Shown piece after piece: positions 6,301 through 13,100 of a stretch of DNA of 16,085 nucleotides (positions within the stretch are counted from its first letter, which is position 1; each line of letters begins with the position of its first letter). The notes beneath the pieces are model-generated. The model saw nothing but the letters and a program-made list of their open reading frames with translations. It had not been told where the DNA came from and made no database searches. The DNA is from Calditrichota bacterium (GTDB lineage: Bacteria; Calditrichota; Calditrichia; RBG-13-44-9; J075), in NCBI GenBank assembly GCA_024275555.1, contig JAJRYW010000076.1:1-16085 (forward strand). The letters are read 5' to 3'. Position numbers and translations under genes: made by a program.

Positions 6301-8804
6301 AGGTAACAGCGGGAAGCCTGGCTGAATTCCCCTAAAAACTCCAGGGCGTGCCGGGTGGTTTCATCGATGCTGTCGCCGCTTCGAGTAATGTAATCGGACG
6401 ATATGCGGTTCAGGAATTCGATGAATTGCAGTCGCCGTTCTTGTTGCGCCTCCACCCGGCGGCGCTCCCGGATGGCTTCGACGGTAAGAATGATCAATCC
6501 CAGCACGACCACAGCAATAACCACGATAAGCCCGATCCCGCTCCAGGTTAAGTACCAGGGCGGCAACACGGTAAAATGAAACTCGGCCGGCTTGCTCCAG
6601 TGATACCCGCTCTGCTGCGCCCGCACCCGGAAAGTATAGTCCCCGGGAGGCAAACCGGCGATATGCGTTTCGGTTGCCGTGCTGGGCTTGCTCCATTGCC
6701 GATCCCGGCCTAACACACGGGTTTGATATACCAATCGATGGGTCGGAAAAGTAAAAGAAATATAGTTTAATTCCAGGAATGAGGAGTGTTCAATTTGCAC
6801 AGATTCATTTTCAGCAACCCGGATCGGCTCGCCATTGATGCTCCGGGAAAGGAAGATCGGCTTTGTGGTCGGGCGGACCCGTTGCTGCTGTTCCTGCAAA
6901 TAAGCAATCCCGCGATAAGTGCCGGCCCACAATTGCTGCTGCTGATCCACGTAGAGAGAATGGAAGGCGATGGTTGGCGTCGGCAGGCCGTCTTTGCGGT
7001 TGTACACGATTAAGTGCTTCTCCCGTAACTGGCAGATACCGTGATCGGTGCCCAGCCAGACCGTTTCGGGCGCCTGTACCGCCAGGGCTTTTATCACCGG
7101 ATCTTTTAAGCTCTCTGCGGCTAATTCCAACCGCACAACTCCTTGCTGAAGACTGAACAGTCCCTGGCTGCTTCCCAACCAGATTTTCCCATCCGGCCCA
7201 AAATCCAGGTCTAAGACCTGGAAATCCTCCAGGCTATCCGGCCCGATTTTATCGACTAAGTTAAGGAAACGGTCCTTCTCCGGGTCATATCGGTACAAAA
7301 AAGAGTGATTCCCGCTCCCTCCGGCAAACAATTCACCCGCATCGTTCTCGCGGATCACATTCACCTCGCCGGCCAAGCCGTCTGCTTCCGAGTAATGCCG
7401 TACTGCTCCCGACGGGGAAATCCGCATCACGCCGACGCCCCCATCCAGGCAGGCCCAAATACCGCCCCGGGAATCGATCATCAGGTATTCGATCGCTCTT
7501 TTCTCATTGGTACGATATGCGGTAATATTCCCATCTTGCCAGACACGGACGACGCCGTTGTTGTGGCCGGTAACAATGCGCCGCTCATCCCCGCTGATAC
7601 TGGAGATCATCTGGAATTTATTGGTAAACAATTTGCGGATTTTAAAGCAATTATTTTTCCGCATAATGTCGTATACGGAAAGCCCGTCGGTTGCCAGCAA
7701 CCGATTCTGCCGGGTATAGGAAAGATTTTGGATGGCAAAATTGGAAAAGTTCAGAATGCTGGCAAAGGAGAGTTGGCTTACCAGCGCCACCCCGTTGTCT
7801 GTGCTGACCCAAAGGGTGCGGTCGCTGGAAAAAGTGAGATGATTAATCACCTCTCCGGCTAATAAGGGCTCGCGCGTTTGCTCTAATTGGCCGTTACGAA
7901 GGGTAAAGAAATAGATTCCCTCCCCGGCGCTTCCCCCGAGCACGTCCCCCTTTTCATTTTCTATCAGACACTGGACAGAGGCGACCCGGGAAAGTTTCTT
8001 CCAGCCCATTCGGGAGAGCGGCGCTCGAAGGTCGACGCCATAGACGCCTTTATTGCCGGCGGCCAGCAACATCCCGCCGGAGTGCAGCAAAAGCGCATCG
8101 ATGCTGAAAGGGCCCTCTCCGGCCAGGGAGAGCGGTTTAAACCGGTCGCCTTCCGGATCGTATAAAAACAGTTTTCCTTTTTGGGAGGCAACCCACAAGC
8201 GCCCCAGGGAATCTTCCACAAAGGAAAAAGAGCGGATAAAGCTGCCGGAGTGGTATGCTTCATCAAATTGGTAACGCTTTAGTCCTTGCCGGTCAATTCG
8301 CACCACGCTGCCGGGCTCGCTGACCCAAAAGCGGCCGCGGCGATCCTGAAATATTTTTTTGGGATAGTGCAAGCTGGAATCGGGGAGGCGGAAACCGCCA
8401 ATCCGGAAGGGCCGGATGGTAAAACTATCGACCCCCGGCGCTGCTTCGACAATTCCGTTATCGGTCACGATAATTATTCCACCGCTGCTGCTCAGCAAGA
8501 GGTCCTTTACATAGCGGCTGGGTAAGCCGTCCCGGTAAAGGGAAAATAGTTTGCCGTCAAAGCGGATTAGCCCGGCGTCGCTGCCGATCCAGATAAAACC
8601 GAGTTCATCCTGGAGAGTGGTTTTGATCAGGTTGGAGGGAAGGCCGTACTCGACATCAAAGAAACGGGTGCGGAATTCCTGACCCGCGGCCTGAAAAAAA
8701 GCGGCAAAGCAGAACAGGCTCCATATCGCCAGCCATTTTTTCAGATCATTTCGCCCGGACATAAGACTACCCAAGGGCGTCTTGTTGTATAGCTTTTGTT
8801 TCAT
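3321..8804 (-). CDS. Giant hybrid sensor histidine kinase: double propeller, Y_Y_Y, 2 GAF, PAS, HK, 2 REC
   Basis: This is a membrane sensor of 1827 residues from ATG 8804; the open frame extends to TTG 8813. Order: signal peptide (about 18-42); a dozen or more Reg_prop repeats of the type DxxGxIWxGxxxGL (about 40-650, enough for two seven-bladed propellers, probably periplasmic); Y_Y_Y domain (652-750); one transmembrane helix (752-775); two tandem GAF domains (798-945, 968-1120); PAS (1138-1258); a coiled coil; HisKA with phospho-acceptor His1311 (NMSHEIRTP); HATPase with NLAGNALKF and GGTGLGLA; a degenerate receiver (1545-1665); and an intact receiver (from 1691; AEDN, Asp1744 in LMDCQMP, Lys near 1797 in SKPVK). 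The layout resembles the one-protein HTCS regulators of polysaccharide use, but there is no AraC-type HTH at the end. The ligand is unknown. It converges on the PCu(A)C gene with only 34 bp between the stops. Confidence 0.93.
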   Translation of the reverse strand: MKQKLYNKTPLGSLMSGRNDLKKWLAIWSLFCFAAFFQAAGQEFRTRFFDVEYGLPSNLIKTTLQDELGFIWIGSDAGLIRFDGKLFSLYRDGLPSRYVKDLLLSSSGGIIIVTDNGIVEAAPGVDSFTIRPFRIGGFRLPDSSLHYPKKIFQDRRGRFWVSEPGSVVRIDRQGLKRYQFDEAYHSGSFIRSFSFVEDSLGRLWVASQKGKLFLYDPEGDRFKPLSLAGEGPFSIDALLLHSGGMLLAAGNKGVYGVDLRAPLSRMGWKKLSRVASVQCLIENEKGDVLGGSAGEGIYFFTLRNGQLEQTREPLLAGEVINHLTFSSDRTLWVSTDNGVALVSQLSFASILNFSNFAIQNLSYTRQNRLLATDGLSVYDIMRKNNCFKIRKLFTNKFQMISSISGDERRIVTGHNNGVVRVWQDGNITAYRTNEKRAIEYLMIDSRGGIWACLDGGVGVMRISPSGAVRHYSEADGLAGEVNVIRENDAGELFAGGSGNHSFLYRYDPEKDRFLNLVDKIGPDSLEDFQVLDLDFGPDGKIWLGSSQGLFSLQQGVVRLELAAESLKDPVIKALAVQAPETVWLGTDHGICQLREKHLIVYNRKDGLPTPTIAFHSLYVDQQQQLWAGTYRGIAYLQEQQQRVRPTTKPIFLSRSINGEPIRVAENESVQIEHSSFLELNYISFTFPTHRLVYQTRVLGRDRQWSKPSTATETHIAGLPPGDYTFRVRAQQSGYHWSKPAEFHFTVLPPWYLTWSGIGLIVVIAVVVLGLIILTVEAIRERRRVEAQQERRLQFIEFLNRISSDYITRSGDSIDETTRHALEFLGEFSQASRCYLLLRSEDAKFLRTEYDWRSQADQPNDLLNRSVALEDFPYYRRLLEEGRIVYCHIEADRANRVCKEILNFVDDPEITSLVHIPLLVASDLVGVIGFESRQAVHNWDDEVIDAYYLTGQIISHALNRRKAESSLKYRLTLENLINHISTHFISLEAEQVDEAIEQTLELIGSFIDVDRSYVFRVSEDGKYISNTHEWCRPEVTPQKEHLQHLPQETAPWWMEQLHYGRNVRINSLEDLPPAAREERELLEAQQVKSALVVPLMLGTKLFGFLGFDAVRSTRTWNSDHENLLRLVGDMLVGALSRKETESALRKSEEKYRHIFENVQDVFFRTDRNGIVTEISPSITRHSGFRREEVLGRPVVEVYHNPDDLKRLTKILNTRKEINDYEVRLKTKDGSLVFTSINAHVRIDEQGKYSGVEGSLRDITERKLAEQDVVQALKEAQQARAELEKAVEVAERLRKEAEEAVRAKSVFLANMSHEIRTPMNSIIGMTGFLLETRLTPEQLEYAETVKSSAEALLALINDILDFSKIEAGKLELESIDFDICQLFDEVADVLAIQAEEKELDFSIWIDPHCPRMVHGAPQRIRQVLINLAGNALKFTKEGSVRIDVYKTEESRRELRVRVKVLDTGIGIEMNAQEKLFKSFSQIDATTTRKFGGTGLGLAISKQLVELMGGQIGLESAPGAGSTFWFELPLRKAAPGRKEESHIASSVAGKKVVLFTDNVRIGKIVGDYLESWEATVRVKSLQELPGKSDQAASIAGNADMIFLDTSAATNEQKSFFQQLCESLNEYPAPVVLILNYQEQKEYKKCSEQAARATITRPVRYYQLWEACQTCFALPSRAEVSSAPPEKAEERHNPAEPVKILMAEDNRVNQKVAVRMLQKLGYHVECVNNGQEALEALTSKPYDLVLMDCQMPVMDGYEATRAIRSLNHEVRDITIIAMTANAMIGDREKCINAGMNDYISKPVKPEVLRKVLKRWIKPASSSMAKPAHSSS

Positions 8805-8813
8805 ATATGACAA

Positions 8814-9022
8814 TTCCGCTTATCACCCTATCTGACCCAAACCGTTGCCGGTTATTGATTCCAGGTATATAATCGTCGGAAATTGGCGGAAATTCTAAAT
8901 AAATATGGCGTTAATTTTTAGTGATTGGTTTTGTTGCCGTCTGAAAATCAGCCTATGGGGAAAACTGACAACTCCTGAACAGTGAGATCAGCGGTGTGTA
9001 TGGCGGGAGAAGCGGGAACCCG
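8814..9022 (-). other. Leader region of the hybrid kinase
   Basis: The regulator and the hybrid kinase, both on the minus strand, are separated by 270 bp with no credible gene. The half next to the kinase (about 8880-8940) is AT-rich and is the likely promoter area. No clear -35/-10 pair, sigma-54 box or known riboswitch was recognised. AGCGGAA (8814-8820), nine bases before ATG 8804, is a weak ribosome binding site. Confidence 0.35.
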
Positions 9023-9072
9023 GCGGTTTTCCGGCACTTGTAGCCTCGCGGGCTTTTCGGTAGGACAACCGC
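9023..9072 (-). terminator. Nested hairpin directly after the response regulator stop
   Basis: Outer stem GCGGTT (9023-9028) pairs with AACCGC (9067-9072). Inside it TCC (9030-9032) pairs with GGA (9063-9065), and AGCC (9042-9045) pairs with GGCT (9051-9054) around a 5-nt loop, leaving internal loops of nine and eight bases. It starts two bases after the regulator's stop codon. There is no T tract on the transcribed side, so it is a 3'-end structure or possible attenuator rather than a textbook terminator. Confidence 0.4.
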
Positions 9073-9074
9073 GC

Positions 9075-9707
9075 CTAATCCAGCAGGTTGTTCCGTACAA
9101 CATAGTGGATAATATCGGCATTGTTGCGCAGGTTCATTTTCTCCAGGATTCGGGATCGATAGGTGTTGATGGTGCTATGGCTCAGGGAGAGTTCTTTGGC
9201 AATTTCGGTTAAATTTTTCCCCTCGCCAATCAGCCGAAACACCTCGTATTCCCGGTCGGACAAGGCTTCGTGCCCGGATTTTTTGCGGTCCGGGTCCAGC
9301 TCGAACGCTAATTCTTCCGCCACCGCTTCGCTGACGTATTTGCCGCCTTGCATCACTTTTTGGATGGCTTTAAAGAAATCCGTCGGGGCGGAAAGTTTGG
9401 TCAGGTAGCCGTCGGCGCCGGCGCGCATAGCCCGCACGGCAAAGCGGTCTTCCGGGTGCATGGTTAAAATTAAAATCTTTACTTCCGGGCGAACGGCTCG
9501 AATTTCTTTAATTAATTCCAGACCGTTTTTACCGGGCATGGTGATGTCGATTACCGCCAGGTCTAATTCATTTTCGCGAATAAAGCGGAGCGCATCCAAA
9601 CCGTTCCCCACTTCTCCAACCAGGGTCAGGCCAATCTCGCTGTCTATCAGGCGCTTAAATCCCTCCCGGATCAACATATGATCATCTGCAATCAATATCC
9701 GTATCAC
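9075..9707 (-). CDS. NarL/LuxR-family response regulator
   Basis: This 210-residue transcription factor is the usual size for the family. The receiver occupies residues 1-120: acidic pair Asp8-Asp9 (IADDH), phospho-acceptor Asp54 (VIDITMP), Thr82 and Lys104. A linker leads to a C-terminal GerE/LuxR-type HTH (about 149-207), with LSDREYEVFRLIGEGK and a recognition-helix region SHSTINTYRSRILEKM. The start is GTG 9707, supported by AAGGGA (9715-9720) seven bases upstream. Its cognate kinase is very probably the HisKA_3 protein encoded upstream on the same strand, because NarL-type regulators pair with that kinase class. Target genes cannot be read from the sequence. The hybrid kinase gene follows downstream on the same strand and is a possible target. 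Confidence 0.95.
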   Translation of the reverse strand: MIRILIADDHMLIREGFKRLIDSEIGLTLVGEVGNGLDALRFIRENELDLAVIDITMPGKNGLELIKEIRAVRPEVKILILTMHPEDRFAVRAMRAGADGYLTKLSAPTDFFKAIQKVMQGGKYVSEAVAEELAFELDPDRKKSGHEALSDREYEVFRLIGEGKNLTEIAKELSLSHSTINTYRSRILEKMNLRNNADIIHYVVRNNLLD

Positions 9708-9784
9708 AACTTTATCCCTTTAACATTATTTTTGCCTGCAAAGATAAAGGGGAGATAAAAAGAAATCCACCTATTGAATTATTT

Positions 9785-10077
9785 AGACCTTATTACAAAC
9801 TAAGCTTATATTGCTACATAACTTATGTCATTTTCCCGACCACAATGTGGCGCCGTTGGCATTGGCGCGGGATGGCGTTGCTACGAACGAAGAGAGAAAT
9901 CTGTTAACACTCAAAACTTTATCTTTCATTTACAATTATTTCAGCAAATTTAATGTCGAATACGCACAGATTTCTCTTCCCGGCAAACCGGGATTCGTGG
10001 CAACGCCATCCCGTTGGGAAAATGACAGTGGTTTTTTAAAGTTAATAATTACAGTTCTTTAAAAGGTAATAAGGTCT
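9785..10077. repeat. Foldback (MITE-like) element with interrupted terminal inverted repeats
   Basis: Four collinear arm pairs face each other: 9785-9796 with 10066-10077 (12/12 bp), 9826-9837 with 10016-10027 (12/12), 9868-9887 with 9994-10013 (19/20) and 9893-9904 with 9966-9977 (12/12). The left arm carries about 30 extra bases (9838-9867). A small palindrome, CCCGG-CAAA-CCGGG (9979-9992), sits in the right arm. The element has no coding potential, and no target-site duplication was recognised. It fills most of the gap between the PAS kinase and the regulator, and its left end reaches into the likely promoter area of the regulator. Confidence 0.75.
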
Positions 10078-10113
10078 TTTGTGTTTGTTCCGCACCGGCC
10101 TCTTTAAAAGGTA
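10056..10113. repeat. Pair of 13-bp direct repeats
   Basis: TCTTTAAAAGGTA occurs at 10056-10068 and again at 10101-10113, 45 bp apart. The first copy overlaps the right end of the foldback element and the second lies between that element and the kinase stop. The pair could be a regulator half-site or a remnant of insertion. Confidence 0.4.
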
Positions 10114-10138
10114 TGGTCGACAGCCGGAAGCAGACGGC

Positions 10139-13100
10139 TTACTTTTTTTCCGTGGACAAAACGGCCGGCATCTCCAGGTAAATCCGGGCGCCCTGGCCCG
10201 GCTCGGAGAGCACCTCCAGTTTACCCTGGTGCGACGCCGCCCGTTCCTTCATCCCCAGTATTCCGTAATGTCCGGCTTCTACAGATTCTCCATTTTTAAA
10301 GCCAATCCCATTATCGGTAATGGACATTCGGATAAAGCCATCTTCCAGGCGCAGGCGGACTCTCACCCGGGTAGCCTGGGAGTGCCGGGCAATATTGGTC
10401 AGGCTTTCCTGCAGAATCCGGATCAGCGAGATTGCATAGTCGTCTTCTAATTCCAGCGTGGAGACATCGGAACGGAAATCGCAATAAATGCCGGTATGTT
10501 TTTGAAAATCTTCGATCTGCCACTCCAGGGCCGGGATCAAGCCCAGGTTGTCGAGCACTTCGGGCCTTAAGCGGGTAATCAGGGCGGACATTTTAGCGCC
10601 GGTTTGGTCTACCAGTTGGTTCATCCGGTCAATTTCCTCTTCCACGGAATGCAGGTCCTGGCCCGGGAGACGCTTTTTCAATTCCCGTTCCAGAAGAGCC
10701 AGGTCCATTTTTAATACGGTAAGAATTTGTCCGAACTCGTCATGAATTTCCCGGGCAATAGCGCGTCGTTCTTCTTCGCGGACATGCTGCAGGTGGGTGG
10801 CCAATTCCCGCAGGCGTTCCCGGGAGGTCTGTAACTCGTTAAAGGCCTGTTTCAGTTTGGAGACATCCCGGCTAATCACCACAATTCCGGCCGGGGCGCC
10901 GTTTTTATCGCAGAGCAGGGCGGCGCTGACTTCCGCGGGAAACTCCTGTCCATCAACGCGCCGGGCTATAATTTCCACATTTTCAACAAACCCTTTTTCA
11001 TAAAAAATCTTCAGCAGCTCCGGAATTCGGCTGTGCTCGGAAGGGCTTACGAACTCGAGCGCATTCCGGTGCAGCACATCCTCTTTCTTTTGGAAGCCAA
11101 ACAACTCCACCGAACGCTGGTTTACGTCCTGGATGCCTAAATTCAAGTCAACAACCGTAACGCCGTCGAGCAAGGTTTCCAGGATGGTGCGCACTTTTTC
11201 CTCGCTTTCCTTCAGCAGGTTCTCGGCTCGTTCCCGGTCAATTGCCTCGGCCAAAATATTGGCGATGGAAACCAGGAAGTTTACCTCGGAACGGCTGAAT
11301 TTGCGTAATTCCCGGCTATGAGCGCCCAGCACCCCATAGGGATTGTCCGGATCGCCGATTAAAATATCTACGCCGCAGCGGATTTGGTAGTTTTGATAAA
11401 GGTAAGTGGTAGAAAAACGCGTCTCGGTGCGGTGGTCAACAACGATGGTTGGTTTTTTGGAGCGCAGCGTAAATCCGGCCTGGCTGGTATCCGAAACGGG
11501 GGTTTCCCGCTTTCCGATATTGCCTTTCGGCCAACCGATGCCGGCTTCCATAACCATGGTTTGCCGGTCGGGTTGCAACTTAAGCACCTTGGTGTAATCC
11601 ACTTTTAAGACCCGGGCAACCACCCGCACCGCTTCGCGCATTAACGGGGAAATCGATGTTCCTTTCAGCGCTTTTTCGCCCAGCCTGGCAACTGCCTGCT
11701 GCTGGAAAACGTGCTGTTTCAGAAGTTCTTCCGCTTTTTTGCGTTGGGTAATGTCCTGGGCAAATCCGACCATTTTGAGCGGTAGACCGTTCCCGTCGGT
11801 AATCACCTCTCCTTCTCCGCGCATATAACGAATCGTTCCGTCATCCAGCAGCAAGCGATATTCCATCGGTTTGATTTTCCCGGTTTTAAGGGCCTTTTCC
11901 GTATTTATGCGAACCTTGGGGACGTCATCCGGGTGGATGGCTTTCAGTGCTGTATTGAAATCAACCCGCTTTACTTCCCGTGGGTTTAAGCGGTACTGGC
12001 GGTACATTTCCGGCGACCAAATCACCTCATCGGTATTAAAAATCCATTCCCAGCTACCGATTTTGGCCAGCCGTTCGGTATACAAGAGGATATTTTGGGT
12101 GCGCTGTAATGCTTCTTCGGATTGTTTGCGTTTGGTTATTTCCACCGCAGCGCCGACAAATCCCAGCAGTTGACCGCCCGGTCCGGAAATGCTCTGGGCC
12201 CGGACCAGCACCCAGGCGATGCTCTGATCCCGGCGTAGAAAGCGATATTCGGTTTCGAACAGTTTGTTTTCCGAGACGGCCTGCCGCCAGGAAGAGACTA
12301 CCCGGCCCCGGTCGTCGGGATGGATGGCGTTCTGCCAGCCATCTCCGAGCACTTCTTCCAAAGTACATCCCATAATTTCCAGGATTTTCTCATTGGCATA
12401 GGTGCACTTGCCGTCCGAATCGTTGCGAAAAATCCCTACCGGGGCCACCCGCGATAAAGTACGGAACAGTTCCTCGCTCCGTCGCAGCGACTCCAGGGCC
12501 TCATGGCGATCAGTCACATCTGCCACGGCGGCCAGGGCCCCCACATAATTGCCCTGCTCGTCGGTCAATGGATTAGTGCACATACGGGTGTAAATACGGC
12601 TTCCATCTTTTTTCAGCAGTTCAAAATCATGGTCCTCGGAGTTGCCTTCCTCCCGATGGGATAATTTTCCCCGGGCAATTTCCACACCATGTTCATCCAT
12701 AAAATCGAACAGGTGTTTACCTAACATTTCTTCGACCTGGTATCCCAGCATTTCCGCCATGCGCGGGTTTACATAAGTAGTATAGGCATCACGGTCTATT
12801 ACCCAGAGTCCTTCCTGCATGGTTTCCACCAATTGGCGATAACGGCGTTCGCTTTTAAGGAGTTGGTTCTCCGCTTCTTTCTTTTTGGTCATATCGTTGC
12901 TGATCAGGATAAGCGCATCGATTTTATCCCCGATGTAAAGGGGGCCGACAAAGGTTTCATAGTAGTGCAGGTTCCCCTGGGCGTCCGGGCTGCTGGTTTC
13001 ATAGCGGTCGGCTTTCCCGGTTTTCAGAACCCCCCGAAAGACCTCCTTCATAGCCGGGTGAAATTCCGGAAGGGTGTATTTCCAGACCGTGGAACCGACA

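Noticed and set aside
9811..10062. 83-codon plus-strand frame inside the foldback element
   Set aside because: It runs through both inverted arms and the AT-rich core, has no ribosome binding site, and is best explained as chance in a non-coding element.
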